Assembly (NCBI GenBank): GCA_039654915.1
Contig: CM077600.1
Location: 76,269,992-76,333,991, forward strand
Length of the DNA: 64,000 bases
DNA from: Aquilaria yunnanensis
Lineage: Eukaryota > Streptophyta > Magnoliopsida > Malvales > Thymelaeaceae
Direction: 5' to 3'
Of this stretch, positions 1-11,104 are shown piece by piece (the stretch's first letter is position 1; each line of letters begins with the position of its first letter). Below the pieces are notes generated by a model. It searched no databases, was not told where the DNA came from, and worked only from the letters and a program-made list of their open reading frames with translations. The position numbers were made by a program, and so were the translations under genes.

Positions 1-80
1 AGCAGAAAGTAATAAGTTTCCTAGATACTGTAACACTTTGAGTTATGCTTTTGGATGTGATTATTGACTTCTGCTAATTG

Positions 81-252
81 CAGCTACATGTGCATTCATT
101 TCTGGTTGCAGGAAGGTCCTCGAACTTTGGTAGGAATTGCGACATTTGACTCCACAATCCATTTTTATAATTTAAAACGAGCACTTCAGCAGGTCAGTTT
201 CTATAATTGCTGCCTTCTTTATTGTAGTTCTTTTATGTGGTTATATTTGATT
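81..252 (+). repeat. Displaced duplicate of a SEC24 exon with flanking intron
   Basis: This block of about 172 bp is nearly identical to 2956-3126. It carries the 81-bp exon 112-192 (peptide EGPRTLVGIATFDS...), including its AG acceptor and GT donor, and it lies upstream of exons that should precede it in the protein. The two copies differ at only a handful of positions, all by eye. Homology stops abruptly on both sides, at 'cagctacatg' on the left and after 'gttatatttg' on the right. I infer a local duplication that scrambled the exon order; an assembly artefact is possible. Confidence 0.85.
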
Positions 253-1228
253 CCTAGACGAAATAGGACTGCTTTTAGTTTAATTTCCTTGAGGTGGTTT
301 AGTTGCTCTATGCTAATTTTCTCACATGGCAGTGATGAATTGGAATTGGATTGGAAAGAAAAAAATGAAAGAAAACCAGTCTCTTAATGATGCTTTCCTT
401 CATCTTTGTCCAACTAATCTTTCTTTCTGCACTTTACTCTGTCCAGGTGTCGCGGATCACTAAACTAGGTTGTGTACTTCCTGGTATGTACCCTGAGAAA
501 TTTCCGTTGTACCTTACATGGTTTCTAAGCCTGAGAAATACTTGCTTGCTTAGGGAAAAAAAGTACTATAACTGTTAGTGTTCATAAGTGCTGCTTCATC
601 TGTTTGGAAAAACTTGAATGCATTATCATATGTTGAGTAAAAGCAAGAGTTAAAGTGTGATTAAGTGAATGGAGTTTAGGGATTAATTCATGCGGGTCAT
701 ATTGGTTTAGTGGCTTTTGGTGCATTTAGGCCCTTTTTGCTCCTAGTTACCCATGTTCCATCCTTCATTTCTCAGAGAAAAAACTTGAATGCATTATCAT
801 ATATTGTGTCAGTGACATTCTTTTTCCTAGTGTTGAAGTTGGATGAGCCTACTTAGGGGAGAGCAGGGACAGCCATCTCAAGATTAAGATGCCTCTTTGG
901 TCCTGCTGATGTGAAGATGAGATTTGCTCAAAGTGAAGATGAGATTCGGTCAAAATACAAAGTACCTTGTGTCAATGTTTGTGAGTTTCTTGTGCCCTTT
1001 ACCTTTTTTTTTTTTTTGGGTTGTTTCCCCGTGACCCCTACTGAAAAGTGAGAAATACGATGGAACAGAGAGTAGGTTGGAGTTCAACATTCAAGTGACC
1101 CTACCCTCTTCAAATGCATGATCAAATCCAATCAGGCAGTTTATATGGATCAATCCAAAGTGTGTGCTGCTTCCCAAACTGATTGCTTTTTATTCTTTGA
1201 AGTCGGCCACAAGTGATTACATTGTCAG
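193..1228. other. Non-coding stretch between the duplicated exon and the SEC24 exons
   Basis: No convincing exon is visible here. A motif of about 28 bp (aaaacttgaatgcattatca...) occurs at about 608 and again at about 781. A longer word of about 30 bp (ccaaagtgtgtgctgcttcc...) at 1153 recurs inside an intron at 4053. These internal repeats suggest past local duplications in this locus. Confidence 0.5.
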
Positions 1229-2390
1229 GGATACTGGGAATTGCAGTCCACGTTACATGAGGTGCACAATAAACCAGGTTCTGACAATAAGTCTGATTTT
1301 CCTGCCTTTTCTCTTATCTATTTTTTGTAGTTATTGCTTTCTTATCTCGGTAAACTCTAGATTCTGAGGACTCATAAGCATTTCATTGCATCACCAGTAA
1401 CTTATGCAGCCCAATTTTTGTTTTTCTGCCTTTGAACACATACCCTGTACAGCTGACCTTCTGACAACATCAGGAATGCAGCTGGCTTTACTCGTGCAAC
1501 CTCTGGCGCTCCCTCATCCATCAGAGGAGCCCATCCAGGTAAGAGATGTCCCCTGCCTCTGTCCATCAAATCAAAATTGCCTTTATTTGGTACATTAGAT
1601 GATAAACTGATATTCCATTAATTTTTTGATCGGGAAAAGAAGATTCTATTTGCTTAGTTTCTTATGAATATTTATTGTAACAGTTTGTAGACTTTGGCGA
1701 AAGCGGTCCTGTTCGATGTTCTCGATGCAAAGGTTATATAAATCCATTCTTGAGATTTATTGATCAAGGAAGGAAATTCATCTGCAATTTGTGTGGTCAG
1801 TGGTAACTTGTATCTTGTGCTTGTACACATTTTTTTCCTTTGGACTACACTTTGTTCCTTGTATTCCATTTGTGTCAAAACTGTAGGAGTTTGGACTTAT
1901 TTTTGGCTCCCCCCCCTCTCTCTCCACTTTTTACAGGATTCACTGATGAAACTCCTCATGATTATCAATGCAACCTTGGTCCTGATGGAAGACGTAGAGA
2001 TGCTGATGAGAGGCCTGAGTTATGTAGAGGGACAATTGAGTTTGTTGCTTCCAAAGAGTACATGGTTTGTATATATAAACCCTTTTTACTGTTTTTATTG
2101 ATGAATTTGTTTATAATGACGCAAGTTGTTTGATTTCAAGAAGCATCCAACCCTATATAGCCGTGATTTTGCTGGTGCATTTTCCTTCATTGGGTGACTG
2201 AGCCATTTTCCTCTACCATTACTTGTAGCTTTTGATGATATATGACTATTTTGGATATAATCAATTTCAGGTGCGTGACCCAATGCCAGCTGTCTACTTT
2301 TTTCTCATTGATGTGTCCATGAATGCTGTACAGACTGGTGCAACTGCTGCAGCTTGCAGTGCCATTAGTCAAATTATTACAGACCTTCCT

Positions 2391-2986
2391 GTGAGTTTGA
2401 TAGTTGTATATTTTTATTCTCTATCTTAATAAATTTTATTACAGATTAATCTGGAATTTTGATTGTTTGATGCTACATTTGTTCAGTGTCTTTGGGCATT
2501 TATACTTCTGTTAAGATCTATTTCTACCTTCTGCATTTAACTTGGTTTTCTGAATTGTTGTACTTGGATCCTTCGCAAGTTTATAGTCATAGATACATGA
2601 TACTGTTCCTTGTATGTTTAATCTAGCCAGGAACTTCCACTTTGAAATTTGAAATTGAGAACCTCACTCCATCTACTGTAAATGGCTAGAGGATACGTTT
2701 GGTCTTAGTTATTTCCTAATCACTTTCTGCTATATTGTTTGAGTTCAGGTGTTATAATTTCTGTTAAGATTTTCTTCCTGTTCCATATAATTAGTTACTA
2801 AATTGATGCTGGAATTATTGCCTGGTTTAATTCATGACTAAAGTAGGGAAGAGCAAACTATGCAAGCTGATAAAGGAAAAAGAGATGTAGCAAACAGAAA
2901 TTACTTAACAGTTGGGAAGTACTACTTCGTTGTTCTATGATTAGAGGCTGATATGCAGCTACATGTGCATTCATTTCTGGTTACAG
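2391..2986 (+). other. SEC24 intron 5
   Basis: This intron of about 600 bp has a GT donor after 2390 and a TTACAG acceptor at 2981-2986. It is AT-rich and no other gene or repeat was seen in it, apart from the start of the duplicated block at 2956. Confidence 0.7.
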
Positions 2987-3712
2987 GAAGGTCCTCGAAC
3001 TTTGGTAGGAATTGCGACATTTGACTCCACAATCCATTTTTATAATTTAAAACGAGCACTTCAGCAGGTCAGTTTCTATAACTGCTGCCTTCTGTATTGT
3101 AGTTCTTTTATGTGGTTATATTTGTTCACCCAAGTGTGTGGACTCTCAGTTGTAAAATAGAGTGTCCATTTCCAAAATCAAAGTTCTAGGATTATAAGCG
3201 TGTTACCTGTTTGTGATGATAGAGATATACACTGAAAAATATGTATGTTTCTTTAAAGAAGGGTTGGGGGTTAGCAGGTGCATATGTGGCTCATATTCTA
3301 GTAGAACTAAGAATTCTAAGTGTGGTAGAGTTTGAAAGTCTGTCTTTGTTTCTTAAGAACTAATTTAAGAGTTTCTAACTGCTTTTAATTTCTATACATT
3401 CTTGCAGCCATTGATGCTCATTGTTCCTGATATACAAGATGTTTATACGCCTCTCCAGTCAGATGTTGTTGTTCAGCTTTCTGAGGTCAGCTCCAAAATG
3501 AACTGTTGGTTTAATGTGTTAAAGCATCTTAATTTATACTTTAACCATGATAATGCTATAAAAGAATTTTGGGGTACTGTATCTTAGCTAACCTTTCCCT
3601 CCTTTTTCATTGATATCAGTGCCGTCAGCATTTAGAGCTATTGCTTGAAAACATTCCAACCATGTTTCAGAACAGTAAAACCACTGAGTCATGTTTTGGT
3701 GCAGCAATCAAG

Positions 3713-4404
3713 GTGTGTGTGGTGTTTTGCCTTGGAAAAAAAAATGATCTATTTCATTATTTGATTGTGCATAGGTTTTGTTTGTCACTTGCATTATGTA
3801 TGGGCTTCTTGATTACATGATACTAGTGTGTTCGGTTTGAATGCTGCTCAAGCAACCTGAAGACTTAATCATGGGAAATGGTGGAATTATTTTTTTTCTT
3901 CTGTGTTATGGTATGTAGAACTGCAGTGTAGGGTAAATGCTGTTCGGACTAGGTTGGAACCCATTCCAAAATTTGTCTAGTTTTTCATTGCCAGATCTTT
4001 TCCCCAGCCATTTCTAGCCCCTTAGACCATATATAGTTAAAGTACTGCTTGTACCAAAGTGTGTGCTGCTTCCCAAACTGATGAGGAACATATCAAAAAG
4101 TAAATGCCGGTTGTTGATTATGAGCAGTTCAAGGGTTCTTCTTAATAGCTGGCCTCTAAGATAAGATTGATACAGAAGGAAAAGAAATGGGTCTATAGCA
4201 AGTTAAGAAACTTCAACTTCAATCTTAATGGATTTTGGGCTGTTGGATCTGAAAATTGGATGCTTTTAAGCTTAGCTTAGAGTTGATAAAGTTTGTCCTT
4301 CTTTGACAGGATGCAATTGCGCGTTCTGCGTTAGCGTGTGTGTGTGTGTGTGTGTGCGTTTATTGTCTTTGTGATGATACCTTACTGGTTCAAACCCTTG
4401 TCAG
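3713..4404 (+). other. SEC24 intron 8 with a (TG)n microsatellite
   Basis: The intron lies between the exons ending AAIK and beginning AAFL. It holds a TG dinucleotide run of about 22 bp at about 4336-4359 and a second copy of the ccaaagtgtgtgctgcttcc word at 4053. Nothing coding was recognised. Confidence 0.65.
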
Positions 4405-4634
4405 GCTGCTTTCTTGGCGATGAAGAGCACTGGAGGGAAGCTACTGGTTTTTCAGTCAGGCAAGCTATAGATCTAACTTCCATTGCAAGTTTTTGGCTTC
4501 ATATTATCCACGTTTTCTTCCCTTCTTTGCTGTGCATGTTTGAGAGATGAATGAGTTGCAAGAAATTTCCAGCAATTATGCTCTTGATATTTCTGTGCAT
4601 ATATTGACTTTTTTTTTTCTAATTTCCTTTTCAG

Positions 4635-4711
4635 TCTCTGGTGGCATTTCTTCTCTGGTTCAAGGTTCTTATGAGTACTACCATTATCTTCAAAATGGCT
4701 ATGATGACTCA
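4635..4711 (+). pseudogene. Single exon resembling Ufm1-specific protease (UFSP2)
   Basis: A TTTTCAG acceptor at 4628-4634 precedes a reading of [20 protein letters not shown] followed by NGYDDS. In plant UFSP2-type cysteine proteases a segment like this lies just before the catalytic DDSGWGCAYRSLQ motif, and here the similarity stops exactly at DDS, with a GT at 4712. The catalytic cysteine exon is not found downstream. UFSP2 removes the ubiquitin-like modifier UFM1 from targets. Intron phase would allow in-frame splicing from the SEC24 exon ending at 4459, giving a chimeric peptide. The family call rests on recalled conservation and needs a search. Confidence 0.6.
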
Positions 4712-5223
4712 GTAATGGATTTTCTTCCTACTTTTTCATTTCTTATTGCGGCGTTCAACAAGTTGATTGCAGTGACCATTTTTTGTATATTACCAAAACA
4801 AACAAATTATGTTCAATATTGTTGAGCGAACATTATAAAGAAAAAACTAGGAGCTTACTTATGGATGTCGCAGACATATCTTCTTGTCTTCTTTCATTTA
4901 CTACATTTGTCTTAACATAGGGCGTTACTGGATAAAATGTATGTTAATGTAAGTACAAATTCCCAAATGTGTACAGTGTTGGACATTGCTATCTGCAATT
5001 GTTTCAATTGTTTAAGAAGCTAGCTGTTTGTATTATATTCTTATTTGAAGAAAAAAGTTAAAAGAGGAATCAAGCCTACAGCCTGGGCGTACTTTTGAAT
5101 TGGTATTTTACTTTTGAATGTGGATTGAAACGGGGAAAACTACGAAACAACGTACCGAAACCTGGAATGTTTAATATACATAACGAACGCGCAAATGTGA
5201 AACCAACTTTCACGAAGGGTCAG
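4712..5223. other. No gene seen
   Basis: AT-rich sequence that may be the tail of an intron or intergenic DNA. No exon, repeat or element end was recognised. Confidence 0.4.
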
Positions 5224-5742
5224 TACCAACGGCTTTATAACAGCACCATTACCAACTTCCGCCAGTTGGTAATTACCAACTGCCAAGTTACCAACTGCTG
5301 CACGTTGGTAAGTTACCAACGCGCAGCAGTTGGTAAACTACCAACTGCTGCACGTTGGTAACTGATGCACGTTGGTAAATGGGTTACCAACTGCTTTACC
5401 AACGCGCAGCAGTTGGTAAGTTACCAACTGTTGCGCGTTGGTAATTTACCAACGTGCAGCGGTTGGTAAGTTACCAACGCGCAGCAGTTGGTAAGTTACC
5501 AACTGCTGACAGTTGGTAACTATAATTACGCGATGGAAACCGAGTCCTTTAAATGACCATTGGTAATTACCAACGTGTATTTTACCAACGTGTACACGTT
5601 GGAATTTACCAACATGTTATTAGTTGCGCGTTGGTAAAAAATTTTCCAACGTATCGAATACCAACTGCCATTTACCAACGTGCAGTAGTTGGTAAATTGA
5701 ATTTACCAACTGCTGCACGTTGGTAAATGGCAGTTGGTAAAG
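5224..5742. repeat. Array of short interrupted palindromes (ACCAAC-8 nt-GTTGGT)
   Basis: About 520 bp are built largely from the six-base word ACCAAC and its complement GTTGGT, usually paired around an eight-base spacer rich in TGC or GCA (for example ACCAACTGCTGCACGTTGGT at about 5298, and the opposite spacer GCGCAGCA at about 5318). About a dozen hairpin units can be counted, alternating in spacer orientation and joined by TTA/TAA or short linkers. A sub-block at 5521-5565 lacks the motif. Single strands or transcripts of this stretch could fold into many alternative hairpins. No coding meaning is evident. Confidence 0.85.
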
Positions 5743-6154
5743 TCGGTGATTTTAGTAGTGCATTTGTCCCTAACCCGAAGTAAAGAACGTAACAAATTTT
5801 GTATTCATTTGATTTTGAAAATCTATTCCTGAAGTAACTGAATACTTAGTGCAATATTAAACTAATTTTCAAAGTTTAGAAAAGGAATCACCTCTGTAAA
5901 AAGAAAAAATGTCTCCATATGATTTCCTCTTTTTCCTTTTTTGGTGTCCTCACATACTCGTACTCTAGTTCAACACTTGATATTTGCTTGTTGGACGCCT
6001 AACAGATGTCCGCAAAAGAAAGATCAATTTTGGAATGAATGGTTACTTTACTTATAGATTTATTGTATTCAATATTTCAGGACAGTTTTGTAATACGGGA
6101 TATAGTTTAGAGACAAATGATGAAGTTCACCTTTTTTTCGTTTTCATTTTTTAG
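5743..6154. other. No gene seen
   Basis: AT-rich DNA ending in a pyrimidine-rich tract and TTTTTTAG acceptor that precedes the orphan exon at 6155. Confidence 0.4.
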
Positions 6155-6282
6155 GTACTCGTAGTGTTGGAGAACTGTCAAGTGAACAGGTCTTTTGCTG
6201 GTCTTGTATGTCGAAGCTCCACGAGCATGACCGCAAGAAAATTGACAAGCCAAACGAATGGTCTTTTCCGGAAGTTGAGTGA
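6155..6282 (+). pseudogene. Orphan terminal exon, unidentified
   Basis: After an acceptor (cattttttag) an open frame of about 41 codons runs to a TGA at 6280-6282. It contains GELSSEQVFCWSCMSKLHEH and ends KPNEWSFPEVE. The composition (Cys pair, charged C-terminus) and splice signal look like a real last exon, but I do not recognise the family and no upstream exons in this frame were found. It could belong with the neighbouring gene fragments as part of a chimeric or captured locus, or be a chance reading frame. Confidence 0.4.
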
Positions 6283-6509
6283 AAGACGACTCTAAAAATT
6301 TGAAGCCTCCTACTAGTTATGGTCTTTCCAGATTAAAAGAAAATGTCATGTTAATTATGTTGTCCATGGATTAGTTGAAGGAAAAGCCTTGGTTTTTCTT
6401 CTTTTCCCTCTTTCTCATTTTGGTTGCCCTATTAATTCTTACTAAAACTGGGTTCTGGTGCATGAGTTGCACACCCAAATATTAAAATACACTTACTAAT
6501 TTGCAGACG

Positions 6510-9320
6510 ATGAGGTTGCCTTGACGGATATCTTCTTTTTTATTTTATTTCACTTTCCTGCTGCTTTCTTGCTTATTATTTGTGTCTAGCAATGGGACCA
6601 CTTCTATTCTTGGGACTGAAACCGATCGCCAAGCATTGCTAGAGTTCAAGGACAAGATAAATAGTGATGCTCTTGGGATCTTGAGCTCTTGGAATGACAC
6701 CGTGCACCTGTGCTGGTGGCATGGTGTTACTTGCAGCAGCCGGCATCAAAGGGTTGTCGGGCTGTACCTCAATGCCTCGAAACTTATGGGATCCATATTG
6801 CCGCATCTTGCACATCTGAGCTTCCTAAGGGTGCTAAATCTTTAGAACAACACGTTGGGCCTTGAAATTCCTCAAGAAATCAAGTACTTGGGTGGATTAG
6901 AATAGTTACGCCTAGGCAACAATTTCATAGCTGGTGTGATTCCCTCAAACATATCTTGCTCCTCTAAGGTCAACCCTCTTTATCTTCATTGGAATCTTTT
7001 GTCTGGAAAAATCCCCAATACGCTTAGTTGCTTCATACATCTCAAGTTCCATGTGCTGGGTTTCAACAAGTTTATACGCGGCATCCCACCCTCCCTAGGG
7101 AATTTAACATCATTGGAACTACTCATTCTAGTAAGAAATAAAATGACAAGGGCTATTCCTGAGTCTGTAGACCAACTGAAAAATTTGAAGAAATTTGGCC
7201 CTTCTATCAATGACTTTTTAGGGCAGAACCAATTACAGGGCAGCCTCCTTGCAGAAATTGGAACAAACATGCCTTAAATTGAAGGCATTTACAGAGCCGT
7301 AAACCAATTTACTGGAAGCAACCCTCCCTCTATGTCTAACGCCACACATCTCATAGAATCCGTTGTTGGAGGTAACCAATTTACAGGACTCTTGCCTTCT
7401 GATCTCAGTAAGCTTAATAATCTCACGTGTTTCAGCATGCCATTTTACATTATTGGAAATGGGGTGGAAAATGATCTCATTTTTATTTGCTCTCTGATTA
7501 ACTCAACTGGTTTAGAGGAACAAACTCTTGGCTCTAACAATTTGAGAGGATCAATACCTGAGTGAGTAGGCAACTTGTCAACTAATGTTCAAGTGTTTGC
7601 TGTGGAAGTGAACAAACTATCAGGAAGAATTCCAAGTGCAATAGGAAATCTCATCAACTTGGAATGGCTTTCATTCTTTACAAATAGACCTTTTAGTCAC
7701 ATTCCATCAAGCATTGGAACCCTTGACAAGTTACAGGATATTATATTTTCATAGAAACAATCTCTCAAGGAGCATACCTGACCTCATTTGGAAACATAAA
7801 GCTACTAACCAGACTAGGTATGGATGAGAACAATAAGGAGGGTGGCATTCCAGCAAGTTTTGGTGAGTGTAAGAACTTGGTAGCGTTGGATATTTGTAAC
7901 AACAAACTTAATGGTTCAATACCTCTAGAGTTATTCAAGTTTTCACCCCTCTCCATGGTCATTGCCTTTAGTGCCAATCCTTTAGTTGGAAACATTCCTT
8001 TAGAAGTGGGAAATTTAAAAAGAAGTGGTGAACTAGATGTTTTCTACAACTTGCTATTTGGTGAACTTCAAATTGCTCTTGACAATTATGGAAGTCTTGA
8101 AGCACTAGATATTAATGGGAACTCCTTCCAAGGAGTAATTCCTTTTTCTTGGAGCTCATTGAGAGCCCTTCAAACTTTGAACCTGTCTAACAATAAACTT
8201 ACAATAGAAATCCCAAGATTTCTAGATTTCGTGAAGTTGTTGAATATTTTAGATCTATCACACAATTGTTTTGAAGGCATTATTCCATCTCAAGGGATAT
8301 TTTTCAAATAAGACTTGAGTCAATATGGTGGGAAATAATAAATTTTGTGGGGGAATACTTGAACTTCACTTGCCCAGATGCAACTTCCATAAGTCCAATA
8401 GGATTGGGAAAACATTTCTTATTATGAACACTTTTCCCACATTGGGAGCAATTCCAGTTGCTTTAGTCATCCTCATTTGCTAGTTATGATGGAAGGGGAA
8501 CAAATCAACATCAGGCAAACCAAATAATCCGTTCATGGAGATATCATATCATGATCTCTTCAAAGCTACTGATGGCTTCTCCTCCACTAATTTGATAGGG
8601 TCAAGTAGTTTTGGATTCTTGTATAAAGGGTTTCTTGATGGAAATAGTAATATGTTTGCTGGTAAAAATCTTCAACCTTCGCTAGCAATTTTATGGCTGA
8701 ATGTGAAGTATTAAGGAATGTCAGACATAGGAATCTTGTGAAGATACTCACAGTTTGCTCAAGTATCGATAAGGAACTCATTTTAAGGCTCTGGTTTATG
8801 AACTCATGAGTAATGGTAACCTAGATGAACAGTTGCACTATAAATTTGAGCTTGCTTATCCGAACCATAGACTAAGGATTTTGAATTTGCCGCAGACGCT
8901 TGGTATATCAATTGATGTTGCTTGTGCATTGAACTATATACATAACCAGTTTGCAACACCACTCATTCATTATGATACCAAGCCAAGTAAAGCTCTCCTT
9001 AATGATGACATGACAACATATTTGAGTGATTTTCGATTGGTGAGATTTTTTCTTAGTATTAAAAGTGATCTGTTACACGATAATAAAAGCTCTATTGGTA
9101 TAAGAGGATCAATCAGCTACATGGCTCCAGATAATTACTTACATGTAAATTTACTTGCACATCCATCTTACATTAGTAGGTTCTGTGTGCAATTTGAACA
9201 TGGAACCAATTAACTACTATTGACAAAAAGATTGTACTGGAATGTGTGAATGTAGAATATGCAATGACAAGGGATGTGTCAACAAATGGTGATGTGTACA
9301 ACTATGGAGTGCTAGTATTA
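6510..9320 (+). pseudogene. LRR receptor-like kinase relic (class XII, EFR/Xa21-like)
   Basis: The start ATG at 6510 is followed by an in-frame TGA at 6522. A hydrophobic signal-peptide-like stretch lies at 6540-6590, then the LRR N-terminal cap (DRQALLEFKDKI, CWWHGVTC) at 6620-6740. Leucine-rich repeats run to about 8310 across several stops and frame changes. A kinase domain starts near 8540 (DLFKATDGFSSTNLIG). The catalytic loop near 8964 reads HYDTKPSKALL, where the family has HCDLKPSNVLL, and the DFG motif reads DFR near 9030. The last recognisable piece is STNGDVYNYGVLVL at about 9280-9318, where a MITE interrupts and the rest of the kinase is missing. Intact relatives are plasma-membrane immune receptors. 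This copy cannot encode one. Confidence 0.85.
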
Positions 9321-9322
9321 TA

Positions 9323-9557
9323 GTTGCTCCGTCCCAAATTCTTTGCACCATTCACGTTTTACCAATTAATCTATGCTTTTTTATTTTAGACATTTTAACA
9401 TATAAATGAAAAAATTTTATATGTGAATGATAAATCAAGACCTATAGTTTCTAAATATATATTTTTTAATTTTTTTCTAACAATCAATAATATAAAAAAA
9501 TTCAAGTCAAACTAGCCCAAAAAGTCAAATGGTGCAAAGAATATGGGACGGAGGGAG
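9323..9557. mobile_element. Stowaway-type MITE, 235 bp
   Basis: The left end GTTGCTCCGTCCCAAATTCT and the complement of the right end CTCCCTCCGTCCCATATTCT form terminal inverted repeats of about 28 bp. Both ends are flanked by TA (9321-9322 and 9558-9559), as expected for Tc1/mariner-type insertion. The interior is AT-rich and non-coding. Its position marks the end of the receptor-kinase homology. Confidence 0.88.
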
Positions 9558-11104
9558 TATATTATTTCTCTTAAAACTAAATACATGATTTTAATAAATA
9601 CTAGACATCCACCGTCTTGTTTTTGCAACTAATAAATTATGTTTTTGGAATTTTAGGATGCAATGACTCTCCTAGTCAATGACTTGCTTTGACCAGTTAA
9701 GTACATTTAATTTAGGTGTTTTATTTAAATGCCTCAAGTTAGTCTCTTGTTAAGCAAGACAAGCAAGCTAAGTAAAGTTGTATTGAGTTGCTGAGTCTAA
9801 AATGGCACCAATCGGAAAAAAAGGTAAAATGGTAATTTTGGAAAGTCATTGGTATAACCATAATTTTGAAGAAATTAAGGTCATGTAAGTTTTTTTACTA
9901 AATAAGTTAAGACCATAAGTTATTTTAACCATTTGAACCAAGAGAGAATGTTAAGGGACTAAAGTGCACTAAGAAAGAATTTAGGCTATTATGTCCTATA
10001 ATGGCATAAGTGAAAAAGCTTGGAACAAGAAAAATATTTATTTGTCATACTGGTTTAAGGAGAGAGTTAAGTGAAAAAAAAATGAATTAAAATTTAGTTT
10101 TGAGGGTGGAGGAAAAATAAGGCTAAGAAAAAAGTGTTAGTAGGAGCAGTTAGTGTTAGGACCATCCCTCAGTACTTGGCTTAGGCCAAGAATGTAGAGA
10201 AAACACAAAATAAACATGAGGGACTTGGTTGAAAATGAGGATAAGGGTGTAAGTGCAAAACTAAGAAAGTTTGGGTTTTAAGTGCACATGAAAAATTAGA
10301 CTATGATGTCTATGGCATAAAACAAAGTTTAGGGGCCATGTTGTACACTTAAACTAGTGCTACAAATGAAACTATGAAACTTAAACTAGCAATTTCGGCC
10401 ATGCAAATTAGTATAAGGATAAGTGGAGCATTAGACCAACTTTTGGTAACTTTTATTGTTATGACCCTTCTAGTGGGAAGTGTAATTGAGGAAGGTAAAG
10501 TGTTTTAAATTAAGTTTAGAACCTTAATTCAAGTTTACATAGCAAGAATAGAGAAGTTTAGATAAGTTCACTAAGTTCCGAGAAAAATAAGGCACTAAAC
10601 AAAGTTCAGGGGCAAAATGGTAATTTTGCATCTTAAATAGCCGGGACGAGTCCCGAGTGTTTTAAAATGAATTTTTATAACTTAAATTTCAACCTTAACT
10701 CAAACTTGAAGAATAAACAAGAATTTAATCAAGAATGACTAAGTTACAAAGATGGGGGTTTATTTGTAACAAGCTTAATACTTTGATGCCTTTGGGGTTA
10801 AGTGAGGGTTTAAGAAGGGAAAGTGAGACTATGGCTGCCATAATCTCGTTTCCAACCTTCTCACCCCCACTTTGCTCTCAAATTAAGCTCGGAATCAAGT
10901 GTTCTTGGTATCAAGAGGTGCAATTCAAAGTATATAAGCTAAGAGGAGTGCATTTCAAGCTTTAAACCATGATTTTGAAGCTTGGAAGGCATTTTTCAAT
11001 ATCCCCTATTTTTGAACGAGGTAAGCAAAGTGTTCTTGATTGAATTCATGTTATTTACTTGGTTTGGAGCTTGGGTTTTGGTTAGAGAGTGATGGCGGAG
11101 GGTC
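9558..11104. other. AT-rich DNA, no gene; possibly decayed LTR sequence
   Basis: No ORF of interest was found. Phrases such as 'ggcaaaatggtaattttg' (about 10612) and 'aaaatggtaattttgg' (about 9827), and the purine-rich style, recall LTRs of chromovirus-type retrotransposons. I could not find element ends or a duplicate copy, so this is only a guess. Homology to the LTR of element G begins at about 11105. Confidence 0.35.

Larger units (their letters stand above)
1229..4459 (+). pseudogene. SEC24: SEC24 (COPII coat subunit), zinc finger and partial trunk; 3' half missing
   Basis: SEC24 binds cargo in the COPII coat at ER exit sites. Nine consecutive exons read in frame: 1229-1277, 1440-1538 (or from 1410), 1684-1795, 1937-2064, 2271-2390, 2987-3067, 3408-3485, 3620-3712 and 4405-4459. 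The zinc finger is at 1700-1790 (RCSRCKGY...ICNLC). The trunk domain follows (RDPMPAVYFFLIDVS, LVGIATFDSTIHFYN, LLENIPTMFQ, AAFLAMKSTGGKLLVFQS). It resembles the plant SEC24B/C class. Exon 2 lost its expected acceptor (AC at 1438-1439), but an AG at 1408-1409 would add ten in-frame residues. The last exon ends at a GC-type donor (AG|GCAAG). The rest of the trunk, helical and gelsolin regions are absent, and the next exon-like block belongs to another gene. I infer a truncated or chimeric copy. Exons before 1229 are not recognised in the window. Confidence 0.8.

Noticed and set aside
4336..4359. TG repeat as a regulatory Z-DNA element
   Set aside because: A short intronic microsatellite with no further support.
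5224..5742. CRISPR-like array
   Set aside because: Units are inverted palindromes with variable short linkers, not constant direct repeats with unique spacers, and the DNA is eukaryotic.
6582..9213. Several separate small genes in the LRR region
   Set aside because: They are consecutive frames of one receptor-kinase relic broken by stops and shifts.
9558..11104. Intact LTR or LINE in the gene-free stretch
   Set aside because: No paired repeat, terminal motif, poly(A) tail or RT motif could be found by eye, so only a vague resemblance is recorded.
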